In this document: positions 8,676 to 14,031 of the stretch, piece after piece
How positions within the stretch are numbered: the stretch's first letter is position 1
How the letters are laid out: every line of letters begins with the position of its first letter
Made by a program: the position numbers and the translations under genes
DNA from: a virus
Direction: 5' to 3' (one strand)
IMG/VR virus record: IMGVR_UViG_3300007765_000061
Span: 1 to 20,036 of that record
Length of the DNA: 20,036 bases
The notes under the pieces: generated by a model
The model's database searches: none
Told to the model about the DNA's origin: nothing
Seen by the model: the letters and a program-made list of their open reading frames with translations, nothing else

Positions 8676-8704
8676 AATATAAGGCTTAAGTACATATTTG
8701 TCAA
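8676..8704 (-). promoter_or_regulatory. Family I promoter, probably giving a leaderless terS mRNA
   Basis: Minus strand: TTGACA (8699-8704), 17 bases, TATATT (8676-8681). The spacer AAATATGTACTTAAGCC shares AAAT and TTAAG with the other two copies. The -10 hexamer ends exactly seven bases before the A of the terS ATG, so transcription should begin at or within a base or two of the start codon. The gene just upstream (DEDD exonuclease) ends at 8707, next to the -35 box. Confidence 0.78.
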
Positions 8705-8706
8705 GT

Positions 8707-9672
8707 TTATCTGGCCACACTTCTCAAATTTGTCTTATTAAGACCCAAACTGTTTTTGCCTCTTATGTACGGAGAATTACAACTTCCACACCTGTAAACA
8801 GGAAATTCATTAGAACTTGTAAAGTATGTAGCATTTGAAGCAATTATGTTCTTACTTCCGCACGAAGGACAAGAACTCTCATCCATAAGCACTCCTAAGT
8901 TTGGATGATTCTTAATATAAGGTCTTAACTTAAGATAGACCTCTTCCAAGCCAGAAACATCACGCTCATTATATTCAAGCATTCTTTTCAATGCTTCCCT
9001 TTTTCCATTCATGCAATCAACCCATAGTTGAAAATCGGTCTTAAGCTTTTCAGAAAGACTAAATGCTTTAGTAAGAAAATCCTGCTTGTTAGAACTAAAA
9101 GCAAATTCCTTTCTTGATATCTTCAGAGTATCAATTGATTTATAAGGAGACGGTGGAGCCATGTCATTCATTATAAATCTTGCATTAAGCTTTCTTATAT
9201 CAAACCTATCACCGTTATGCGCCACAACAATATCTGCTTCATCTAACAATTCCCATATTGATTTTAATATACGAGAATCATCTCTTTGCAAAGATTCCTC
9301 CGGGGTGACCATATCTGATATGACAATATCGTCATAAAGCCATTTTGCCGCCCAAGACAGTACATACCAATCTCTTTGCTTACCATTATCGTCCCTCACT
9401 AAATTAGTATGTGGAACATATTGTTTTCCAAAATCCCAAACCCATACTGGCATAGGCGTAGTTTCTATATCAAACAACAGTATCCTCGGGAGAACGCTAA
9501 TATCAGCCAAGTCCGTCGGTCTATGCCAACCCATAGATTCTATTTTTCTTGTTACAGCTTTATAGGTACGCATAAACCCGGCGGCATCCAGATCATAACA
9601 TATAGCTTGTATACTTTTCATTGTTCTGGTATACTGGTTTAGTATTTTCATTTCAGCATCAGACCATCTCAT
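8707..9672 (-). CDS. DEDD-family 3'-5' exonuclease/RNase H-like protein with zinc ribbon
   Basis: A 321-residue protein in three parts. Residues 1-50 look like a helix-turn-helix (MRWSDAEMKILNQY...YKAVTRKIESMGWHRP). Residues 60-250 are a DnaQ/YprB-like ribonuclease H fold with LLFDIETTP (D68, E70), VVAHNGDRFD (N153, D155, D158), SIDTLK (D181) and YNERDV (D238), the metal-binding acids of DEDD exonucleases. Residues 268-298 hold CPSC and CGSC, a zinc ribbon. The likely job is trimming or degrading DNA or RNA during replication or host takeover. The ATG follows AGGAG nine bases away. Last gene of the minus-strand replication-type operon. Single- or double-strand preference cannot be told. Confidence 0.82.
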   Translation of the reverse strand: MRWSDAEMKILNQYTRTMKSIQAICYDLDAAGFMRTYKAVTRKIESMGWHRPTDLADISVLPRILLFDIETTPMPVWVWDFGKQYVPHTNLVRDDNGKQRDWYVLSWAAKWLYDDIVISDMVTPEESLQRDDSRILKSIWELLDEADIVVAHNGDRFDIRKLNARFIMNDMAPPSPYKSIDTLKISRKEFAFSSNKQDFLTKAFSLSEKLKTDFQLWVDCMNGKREALKRMLEYNERDVSGLEEVYLKLRPYIKNHPNLGVLMDESSCPSCGSKNIIASNATYFTSSNEFPVYRCGSCNSPYIRGKNSLGLNKTNLRSVAR

Positions 9673-9751
9673 ATTACTTTTCTCCTGTTTTTAATTAGCA
9701 GCCTTATGATAAGCTTTAAAAACAAAGACTCTATGTAGAGAAACAATGTTT

Positions 9752-10105
9752 TTATTTTCCCCATACCTTCTCCGCAACCAATTGAGCTATCACACCATAT
9801 ACAGACAAATCCTTAAATGCATCCATATATGTTTCATTGTCAACAGCATTTTCACCACGATGCTTGACAATTATATTTTTAAGCCTGTTCACTTTATCAT
9901 TCATTCGAATTACCAAAGCAGTTAAGGCAAACATCCTGTCTTCATCATTATCCAAGTCGCCTCCAAGAGTTATATTCCCACAACCATAGTCGTATTGCTT
10001 CTTACAGAATAACTCATACTGCTCTTTAGTTATATCCGAGAATCTTTTCATCATTATCGGATAACCAGCCTCAATAGCTTTTACTACTTTTTGGTTTTTC
10101 GCCAT
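9752..10105 (-). CDS. Nmad1/DUF1599-like nucleotide-modification-associated protein
   Basis: A 117-residue helical protein with CKKQYDYGCGNI near residues 34-45, a central RMNDKVNRLKNI (68-79), and an acidic C-terminal block, ENAVDNETYMDAFKDLSVYGVIAQ. This pattern (KQxDYG, then DKxxRL, then ExxxDxxxDLxxYG) is that of the DUF1599 or nucleotide modification associated domain 1 family, found in many phages beside nucleotide-altering enzymes. Its chemical role is not established. GGAG precedes the ATG, and the start overlaps the HExxH gene upstream by 22 bases. An all-alpha NTP-pyrophosphatase (MazG-like) relation is an alternative. Confidence 0.65.
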   Translation of the reverse strand: MAKNQKVVKAIEAGYPIMMKRFSDITKEQYELFCKKQYDYGCGNITLGGDLDNDEDRMFALTALVIRMNDKVNRLKNIIVKHRGENAVDNETYMDAFKDLSVYGVIAQLVAEKVWGK

Positions 10106-10377
10106 AGAAATTCTCCAACACCTAATTGATGGAATCCATTAGAGAGTGTTTCAATCACTCCTTCGTCATGCTCACATCCATTGTTTACTAAAATACAATG
10201 AATTACTTCATGAAGAAATGTTTCGTTCCTGCGGGACGTTACAAGCTTCTCATCTAAGAATATCTCGCAAGTCCTAGGATTGTTCATTCCAAATAAATAT
10301 CTATTTTCAGAACCAGATTTTTCACCATCCATAAACCTAACCTTATAATCATGTCCTCCAATTTCTATTCTTCTCAT
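10084..10377 (-). CDS. Minimal HExxH metalloprotease-like protein, 97 aa
   Basis: A single catalytic-core protein with NETFLHEVIHCIL (H56, E57, H60) and a downstream glutamate helix, GVIETLSNGF (E76 a candidate third zinc ligand), the layout of small gluzincin-like or ImmA/IrrE-like phage peptidases. The N terminus RRIEIGGHDYKVRF is a beta hairpin common in that group. No helix-turn-helix is fused. The start is an ATG with AAGGAG five bases before it, 12 codons inside the longest open frame; the upstream alternative has no ribosome site. This ATG overlaps the previous stop codon (ATGA). The substrate might be a repressor or another phage protein, which is inference. Confidence 0.72.
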   Translation of the reverse strand: MRRIEIGGHDYKVRFMDGEKSGSENRYLFGMNNPRTCEIFLDEKLVTSRRNETFLHEVIHCILVNNGCEHDEGVIETLSNGFHQLGVGEFLWRKTKK

Positions 10378-10538
10378 TTTTTCTCCTTTTCTTCTTTTCT
10401 CATTGATCCCCACGCTGGAACAGTGCAGGGCATTACACCAGCCTTAATGGGCCTTTCTTTTTTTCTTACTTCATCTATTACGCTTTCCAAAAATTTTATC
10501 TTTTTTGGTGTGCTATCTTTATTTATACCCATAATCAT
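10374..10538 (-). CDS. Small basic hypothetical protein, 54 aa
   Basis: Sequence begins MIMGINKDSTPKKIKFLESV and ends in a charged helix (GSMRKEEKEKK). No family is recognised. It is coupled at both ends: the ATG overlaps the PP-loop gene's stop (ATGA), and its own TGA overlaps the ATG of the HExxH gene. The longer frame opens at a GTG at 10562 inside the upstream gene, but the ATGA junction makes the shorter form more likely. Possibly an adaptor of its neighbours; unproven. Confidence 0.6.
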   Translation of the reverse strand: MIMGINKDSTPKKIKFLESVIDEVRKKERPIKAGVMPCTVPAWGSMRKEEKEKK

Positions 10539-11311
10539 ATACCGCAGTATCCCTCTTCGCACATAAAAAGCTCTTCTTGGTCTTCTTGAAAATATGCATT
10601 TTCAATTGGCTCTCTAGACTCGTGCAAATACAGTTTATCTTTCAGTCCTTTCTTAGTTACGTTTCTTATCTTTTTATCAACCTTTACAACCTTTTTCCAT
10701 TCTTCTGGATAATTTAATTTTATATCTTTCCACTGCCTATTGCTATGATACGGACAAAATACACAAGAGGACTTCTTAACTCCAATAAACCCTTTTTCTT
10801 TTAAATATTTTTCACAATCATTTCTTGTTATCTTTTTTTCTATCAATGGATATTTATATGTAATTCTATGTAATACTGATAATTTCATTCTTTCTATTTC
10901 GTCTAAAGATATGCCAAGCCAAACTTCGGTGGGATGCATTTTTTGATATTTCCTCAATCCTTGCAATCTTCTTATCTCGCCAATAACAGTATTTACTTTA
11001 TATTCTCCAGTACACTGCCTTCTTATCATTCCCCCGCTTTCGGTAAAAGCAGGAATAGAGGCCCATCTTTTATCATATGAATTTACACCATTTATTATAT
11101 CCTTATACAATGATTTTGTTTTTTTAACAAGACTTATGCCGTCATTGTCTTTCTGCCATTTATTAAGGTCTTCCCACAATTTATATGTATCTGGCAATTC
11201 TGCGCCCGGATCAGCAAATATAGCATAATCAGCTCTTTCTATTTCGCCAAGCGAACTCATTATATACATAGCCGTAGACTGTATACCAAGACCTAAGCTA
11301 ATTATTTTCAT
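10535..11311 (-). CDS. PP-loop ATPase, PAPS reductase-like family
   Basis: A 258-residue adenine-nucleotide alpha-hydrolase. SLGLGIQST (5-13) is the PP-loop that binds ATP pyrophosphate, followed by YAIFADPGAELPDTY (29-43), which is typical of the phage branch of PAPS-reductase-like proteins. Cysteines in RRQCTGE (C100) and SSCVFCPYHSNRQW (C183, C186) could hold a cluster or act in sulfur chemistry. The C terminus adds CEEGYC. Known relatives activate a substrate by adenylation, as in tRNA thiolation or DNA phosphorothioation (DndC). The exact reaction here is unknown, and DndC itself is not claimed. The ribosome site is GGGG close to ATG, and the gene overlaps the preceding one by 14 bases. 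Confidence 0.78.
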   Translation of the reverse strand: MKIISLGLGIQSTAMYIMSSLGEIERADYAIFADPGAELPDTYKLWEDLNKWQKDNDGISLVKKTKSLYKDIINGVNSYDKRWASIPAFTESGGMIRRQCTGEYKVNTVIGEIRRLQGLRKYQKMHPTEVWLGISLDEIERMKLSVLHRITYKYPLIEKKITRNDCEKYLKEKGFIGVKKSSCVFCPYHSNRQWKDIKLNYPEEWKKVVKVDKKIRNVTKKGLKDKLYLHESREPIENAYFQEDQEELFMCEEGYCGI

Positions 11312-11501
11312 TTATCCCCGGTATTACTATATTATCAAAATAATTACATCCGCTATCAACGGCACAATCCTTGTCTGCTTTATCCTTATCTACAAAGAAA
11401 TGCAATTCACCCTCCACCCGGTGCATCATTACACCTAAACACTTACCAGCATTCCAATTTGCACAATAATGTCTAGCATCTGTCTTTTTGCTTTTTTTCA
11501 C
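11298..11501 (-). CDS. Small four-cysteine hypothetical protein, 67 aa
   Basis: Cysteines C13, C21, C46 and C52 in a compact setting (HYCANWNAGKCLG ... CAVDSGCNYFDNIVIPG) suggest a small metal- or disulfide-stabilised fold. No family name is known to me. The frame opens with GTG, and the conserved-looking CANWNAGKC lies before any ATG, so GTG is the probable start. There is no clear ribosome site, but a promoter-like sequence ends about 10 bases upstream. First gene of the minus-strand replication-type operon, overlapping the PP-loop gene. Confidence 0.65.
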   Translation of the reverse strand: MKKSKKTDARHYCANWNAGKCLGVMMHRVEGELHFFVDKDKADKDCAVDSGCNYFDNIVIPGINENN

Positions 11502-11511
11502 ATTAGAAGTT

Positions 11512-11540
11512 AATATATATAAAAAAACAAAACAAGTAAA
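11512..11540 (-). promoter_or_regulatory. Candidate promoter of the minus-strand replication-type operon
   Basis: Minus strand: TTTACT (11535-11540), 17 bases of T-rich spacer, TATATT (11512-11517). The -10 box is identical to the family I copies and the spacing is ideal, but the -35 is only a partial match and the spacer lacks TTAAG. The predicted start lies about 3 bases from the GTG at 11501, so the leader would again be almost absent. The run is so AT-rich that a chance match is possible. Confidence 0.4.
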
Positions 11541-11560
11541 ATATTTTTTTTAAAAAAAGC

Positions 11561-11589
11561 TTGACAAATACCACTTTAAGCCTTATATT
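11561..11589 (+). promoter_or_regulatory. Family I promoter reading rightwards
   Basis: TTGACA at 11561-11566, 17-base spacer containing AAT and TTAAG, and TATATT at 11584-11589. It shares CTTGACAAAT...TTAAG.CTTATATT with the two minus-strand copies. Transcription would begin near 11596, upstream of the 48-residue gene, with a leader of about 95 bases that carries the AT repeat and hairpin. Confidence 0.75.
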
Positions 11590-11608
11590 GTTAGTACGTA
11601 TGGAGCTT

Positions 11609-11639
11609 AATATAATATATATATAATATATATATATAA
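11609..11639 (+). repeat. Alternating AT tract in the leader of the 48-aa gene
   Basis: About 30 bases are almost pure alternating A and T, made of two offset copies of TATAATATATA. It lies just after the predicted transcription start. It could melt easily or form a weak hairpin; a replication unwinding element is possible but not shown. Confidence 0.5.
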
Positions 11640-11649
11640 AAGAAAGAAA

Positions 11650-11669
11650 ACTATTACTAACGTAATAGT
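11650..11669 (+). other. 8-bp perfect inverted repeat in a leader
   Basis: ACTATTAC (11650-11657) and GTAATAGT (11662-11669) are exact inverse copies around a TAAC loop. On each side are purine runs of the type AAAGAAAG. It sits 21 bases before the ATG of the 48-residue gene, so it may be an operator or an RNA hairpin that affects that gene. Confidence 0.5.
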
Positions 11670-11690
11670 GAAAGAAAGAAAGGAAGTTGT

Positions 11691-11837
11691 ATGAATGGCA
11701 AAGGAGATAAAGATAGAGTCGCCAATTTAACCCGATATGAAAAAAATTATACCAAAATTTTTGGAGATTGGATGGAAAACCGTACTCCAGTCCCAAATTC
11801 TAAAAAAAAGAAAAAGGTTGAAAAATCTAAAAAATAA
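11691..11837 (+). CDS. Small lysine-tailed hypothetical protein, 48 aa
   Basis: MNGKGDKDRVANLTRYEKNY begins the protein, which ends with a run of lysines (NSKKKKKVEKSKK). An AAAGGAAG ribosome site stands six bases before the ATG, and a family I promoter lies upstream. The protein is probably soluble and very basic and may bind nucleic acid. No family is recognised. A single-gene transcript facing right, away from the minus-strand operon. Confidence 0.55.
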   Translation: MNGKGDKDRVANLTRYEKNYTKIFGDWMENRTPVPNSKKKKKVEKSKK

Positions 11838-12123
11838 GCCATATGCCTACCTATATACCAAGAAATCATAAAAACGCCGTAAAAGTACCAAATTCAGCGT
11901 TAAACCGCTATATCTATATCTGACCTGTAGTATAATATTATAGGCAAACCATACAGATAGTATTGAACTACAAAAATTTGACTACATTGTGTGTCGGTCT
12001 TTATCGCGCGAAAGGGCATCCCCCGTCTCCTAAATTGGATTTTTTCTATTTAGTTGAAATTTGTCTTTTTAGTTAGAAATGTCTAATAAGTTAAAATTTA
12101 TCTAATACAATTTAATTTTATAT
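11838..12123. other. Gene-poor convergent intergenic region
   Basis: Almost 290 bases separate the 48-residue gene from the terminator of the oppositely directed gene. I find a perfect 12-base palindrome, TATAATATTATA, at 11931-11942, and the degenerate repeat array at 12050-12105 with a weaker relative, TAAATTGGATTTTTTCTA, just before it. A small GC-rich island near 12005-12030 contains CGCGCGAAAGGG. The only open frame is 26 codons from an ATG at 11843 without a ribosome site. No tRNA cloverleaf is visible. Confidence 0.5.
12050..12105 (+). repeat. Three degenerate 18-19-bp tandem repeats (iteron- or operator-like)
   Basis: Three units follow each other with the consensus TTAGTT(A/G)AAATTTGTCTAA, the AGTT elements standing at 12052, 12071 and 12089, so the period is 19 then 18 bases. 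The third unit's AATTTATCTAATA is found again at 12690-12702. Such spacing, close to two helical turns, is usual for repeated protein-binding sites such as repressor operators or origin iterons. Confidence 0.5.
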
Positions 12124-12151
12124 AAAAAAAAACCCCCATGAAACATGGGGG
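12124..12151 (-). terminator. Strong intrinsic terminator of the gene at 12176-12496
   Basis: CCCCCATG (12133-12140) and CATGGGGG (12144-12151) form an 8-bp GC-rich stem with an AAA loop. On the minus strand it is followed directly by nine U residues (the A run 12124-12132). The stop codon of the minus-strand gene lies 25 bases upstream. In the plus direction the following CTTTTCTT is a weaker tract, so it may act both ways. Confidence 0.88.
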
Positions 12152-12175
12152 CTTTTCTTATGAAATAAGATTACC

Positions 12176-12496
12176 TTATTTCTTCGTGTTTTTCTTCTTT
12201 ACCACCTTCTTACAATAAACGCCACATTCGTACATAAACCCATCTTTACCTTTAAAGGCGGGAATAGAACCCATTATTGATTCCGCATCTTTATAGGTGC
12301 CTTGCGCTTCGTTAGGTGCGTAGGAAATGTTAGTCCTTTCCCTTGTACCTTTTAAGCAAAACACTTCGTCGGAAGTTTCTATCAATGTAGTGTTTAATTT
12401 GGTAGGATTTTCTTCTAATTCGGCAACATCTTTCGCATCCATCTTGTAAGTCTTGGTCAAGATATCTACCGCTTGTTCTAGTGTTAATCTAACCAT
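12176..12496 (-). CDS. Hypothetical protein, 106 aa, monocistronic
   Basis: I do not recognise it. It begins MVRLTLEQAVDILTKTYKMD with a helical N-terminal half (KDVAELEENPTKL), has a charged middle (CLKGTRERTNIS), three cysteines (EVFCLKG and YECGVYCKK) and a lysine tail. The chosen ATG has AAAGG six bases upstream; a TTG two codons earlier is not placed well for that site. It has its own promoter and terminator and runs against all neighbours in the right half, so it is a single-gene unit facing a divergent operon. That is a usual arrangement for a regulator, but no clear DNA-binding motif is visible. Confidence 0.75.
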   Translation of the reverse strand: MVRLTLEQAVDILTKTYKMDAKDVAELEENPTKLNTTLIETSDEVFCLKGTRERTNISYAPNEAQGTYKDAESIMGSIPAFKGKDGFMYECGVYCKKVVKKKNTKK

Positions 12497-12554
12497 GATC
12501 AACCTTTCATTTTAAGTGATGAAATAAGAAACCATATCCTATTTCTAATATCTA

Positions 12555-12583
12555 AAATTAACGAATCCCCATGTAACTTCCAA
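12555..12583 (-). promoter_or_regulatory. Family II promoter for the 106-aa gene
   Basis: Minus strand: TTGGAA (12578-12583), a 17-base spacer ending ATTCGT, then TAATTT (12555-12560), with GC before the -35 as in the 14928 copy. The start would be near 12548, giving a leader of about 50 bases. It is supported by the same hexamer pair and exact spacing in two other places. Confidence 0.5.
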
Positions 12584-12686
12584 GCAAATTTTTCATCTAT
12601 TTTTTATTCACCTATTAATTCACCGCTTATCTAACCCAATAAATTCCCTCAAAAAGTATTAGAGCCCAAGTTGGGATCGGGCGGAC

Positions 12687-12705
12687 TTATAATTTATCTA
12701 ATAAA
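12687..12705 (+). repeat. Detached fourth copy of the operator-like repeat
   Basis: The run TTATAATTTATCTAATAAA matches the third unit of the 12050-12105 array over AATTTATCTAATA. It lies about 20 bases upstream of the plus-direction family II promoter, so a bound protein could affect that promoter. The AT-rich setting makes the evidence modest. Confidence 0.4.
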
Positions 12706-12722
12706 TTTTTTTAAAAAAGTAT

Positions 12723-12751
12723 TTGGAAAATTCGTTTTTTTATCGTAAATT
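12723..12751 (+). promoter_or_regulatory. Family II promoter for the small-gene operon
   Basis: TTGGAA (12723-12728), a 17-base spacer containing ATTCG and a T run, then TAAATT (12746-12751). The same hexamers and spacing recur at 14928-14956, and similarity continues past the -10 (AATTCCAATA compared with AATTTACATA). Transcription should begin near 12758, 42 bases before the first gene. Confidence 0.5.
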
Positions 12752-12799
12752 CCAATAATTGATGATACATTCTGATAAAAATAATAGGAGATACGAAAT

Positions 12800-13315
12800 A
12801 TGTCAGACGCACTAATTCGTCTACAAGACAAGCGTATTTCTGAATTGGAAAGCGAGCTTCAAGAAGTCAAGTCTCGGAAGGATAATCTAATCAAGGCGAC
12901 AAAGAGCGACGATCTTGCTCCTATGCGTTTTGAAATAGAAAGAACAATAGACGGCTGGGATTTAACATATCCTCTTAATTCCGACGAAAAACAACCCACT
13001 ATTCTGAAGGGCTTGGAATCTCTTAAAGCTTGTATTTGTATAATAAAAATTGCGTACAAAACGGCACAATTCAGAAATCAACCGTTTGAACTCTATGACC
13101 ATAATAGTAAAACACTTTTTCGAGACTATCGTGTCTTTACTGAATACTTGGAATTGTCTGAAAAAGAAAAGAAAATAGTAAAGAAAAAGAAACGAGATCC
13201 GAAGTCCATTAGGGAAAATACGGTGAAAAAGCTGAAAAGTAGTAGAATCTCTAAAAATGGTAAAGTTCAATCAAAGGTCAAAAAAGTAGATATGCGAATA
13301 TATGAGATTTTTTAA
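12800..13315 (+). CDS. Coiled-coil and lysine-rich hypothetical protein, 171 aa
   Basis: The N-terminal 30 residues (LQDKRISELESELQEVKSRK) form a clear coiled coil. The middle (35-115) is a compact region beginning MRFEIERTIDGWDLTYP. The last 50 residues are a basic tail (KKKKRDPKSIRENTVKKLKS). It is reminiscent of a small oligomeric nucleic-acid-binding protein, but no family is recognised. AGGAG lies nine bases before the ATG. First gene after the family II promoter. Confidence 0.75.
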   Translation: MSDALIRLQDKRISELESELQEVKSRKDNLIKATKSDDLAPMRFEIERTIDGWDLTYPLNSDEKQPTILKGLESLKACICIIKIAYKTAQFRNQPFELYDHNSKTLFRDYRVFTEYLELSEKEKKIVKKKKRDPKSIRENTVKKLKSSRISKNGKVQSKVKKVDMRIYEIF

Positions 13316-13348
13316 TTAACCTAATAAACACGAAAGGAGGTGAATTAA
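13312..13348 (+). repeat. Repeated intergenic leader module, copy 1
   Basis: TTAATTAACCTAA (13312-13324), a short spacer, then GAAAGGAGGTGAATTAA before ATG. The 13-mer recurs exactly at 14397-14409, again ahead of an AGGAGGT ribosome site. The AAAGGAGGTGA part is a full complement of the usual 16S rRNA 3' end. Confidence 0.6.
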
Positions 13349-13645
13349 ATGTTAGATGCTAATACTATTGGTACGCTTGAAGGGATTCTGAATGAAAGAT
13401 ATCCTGAAGATAAATATACCATACAAGATGGATTTATCTCTAATGGTAAAGATTGGCTCGGCGATAAACCTCGTGGCAACCACGCATTAGTCATATTTCG
13501 GGTTGATTTTGATTATGCGAATGGTGGAGTATGCAAAGGTTGCGAGGAAGATTTCCATTTAGGAAATGCCGTATTCGTACAGGGCGGCAATGAGAGACAA
13601 TGGTACCTCCAAAACCATCATACAGACCCCACAATGGGAATCTAA
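13349..13645 (+). CDS. Hypothetical protein, 98 aa
   Basis: Not recognised. An acidic N-terminal helix (LDANTIGTLEGILNERYPED) precedes a beta-rich part with a VFRVDFDY-like strand set (HALVIFRVDFDYANGG). CKGC (C62, C65) and H70 then form a half metal site, and a C terminus rich in His follows (YLQNHHTDP). An AAAGGAGGTGA ribosome site is placed eight bases before the ATG, so translation should be efficient. Second gene of the small-gene run. Confidence 0.72.
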   Translation: MLDANTIGTLEGILNERYPEDKYTIQDGFISNGKDWLGDKPRGNHALVIFRVDFDYANGGVCKGCEEDFHLGNAVFVQGGNERQWYLQNHHTDPTMGI

Positions 13646-13652
13646 TAACTAA

Positions 13653-13689
13653 ATTTGGGTACAATGACTTAAAAGCGTTGTACCCAAAT
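13653..13689 (+). other. Long perfect RNA hairpin ahead of a membrane microprotein gene
   Basis: ATTTGGGTACAA (13653-13664) and TTGTACCCAAAT (13678-13689) pair perfectly over 12 bp, with two further possible pairs and a loop of about 9-13 bases. No U-tract follows. Instead AAAAGGAG, the ribosome site of the next gene, starts 3 bases after the stem. It is a candidate translation-control, processing or mRNA-stability element. Confidence 0.7.
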
Positions 13690-13707
13690 ATAAAAGGAGA
13701 TTAAACA

Positions 13708-13821
13708 ATGTTTAATAGACTAATAAATGCCATAGATAAATGGTTTGAAGTCTGGGTTGTGGCAATAGCCATAATTACAGGTGCTTGGGTTCTCTATCGA
13801 ATAGTAGAATTCTTGATTTAA
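13708..13821 (+). CDS. Single-membrane-segment microprotein, 37 aa
   Basis: Starts MFNRLINAIDKWFEVWVVAI and has one hydrophobic helix, about residues 14-31 (EVWVVAIAIITGAWVLY), with a short charged tail. The ribosome site AAAAGGAG is 8-9 bases before the ATG, and a strong hairpin lies just upstream. Too short for a usual holin. The topology is not obvious, since an amphipathic N terminus is followed by the helix. Confidence 0.65.
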   Translation: MFNRLINAIDKWFEVWVVAIAIITGAWVLYRIVEFLI

Positions 13822-13866
13822 TTAGAATTAAAGTTTATACCTCGTAAAATAAACTAAGCCAGCATT

Positions 13867-14031
13867 ATGATAAGATACTCTTATAACCGATGCCCACATT
13901 TAAAGAAGGAAGATCTCGTTCGGTGGGCTCAGAAATATTTCAATATAACTCACCATAAGGCTAACTCTTATAAAAAAGATCAATTAATAGCCATTTGGTA
14001 TAGCGAAAGAAAAAGAAAGGAGGTGAATTAA
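13867..14031 (+). CDS. Small SAP/Rho-N-like basic protein, 54 aa
   Basis: The frame runs MIRYSYNRCPHLKKEDLVRW onward to a helix with SYKKDQLIAIWYSERKRK. A two-helix KKEDLVRWA...YKKDQLIAIW pattern is like SAP or Rho-N nucleic-acid-binding motifs, at low confidence. No good ribosome site precedes the ATG. Its stop codon is placed directly before the ATG of the next gene, whose AAAGGAGGTGA site lies inside this gene's last codons, so coupling is likely. It might be a low-expressed gene. Confidence 0.5.
   Translation: MIRYSYNRCPHLKKEDLVRWAQKYFNITHHKANSYKKDQLIAIWYSERKRKEVN

Larger units (their letters stand above)
12497..12799. other. Divergent control region between opposing genes
   Basis: About 300 bases with no supportable gene. 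It contains one family II promoter in each direction (12555-12583 minus, 12723-12751 plus) and a fourth copy of the degenerate operator-like repeat at 12687-12705. A small GC-richer island lies near 12661-12685 (AGAGCCCAAGTTGGGATCGG), within which CCCAAGTTGGG is an inverted repeat with an 11-base span. The remainder is A/T-rich. Confidence 0.55.

Noticed and set aside
9718-9753. Possible terminator between the Nmad1-like and exonuclease genes
   Set aside because: AAAAACA/TGTTTTT outer and CTCTA/TAGAG inner pairs exist, but the stems are short and A/T-rich, are interrupted by loops, and the U-run is part of the stem, so termination is not convincing.
10535-11311. DndC phosphorothioation enzyme
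   Set aside because: The PP-loop and CxxC match the wider PAPS-reductase-like family, but no other dnd genes are present and many phage PP-loop proteins with this look are not DndC.
11503-11796. Open frame of 97 codons on the minus strand
   Set aside because: Phe/Tyr/Ile-rich translation of an AT-rich control region; it covers the promoter, inverted repeat and ribosome site of the 48-residue plus-strand gene.
11843-11923. 26-codon frame after the 48-residue gene
   Set aside because: No ribosome site and no sign of coding composition; a chance open frame cannot be excluded.
12050-12105. CRISPR-like array
   Set aside because: The units are only 18-19 bases, degenerate, adjacent without spacers, and no cas gene is near.
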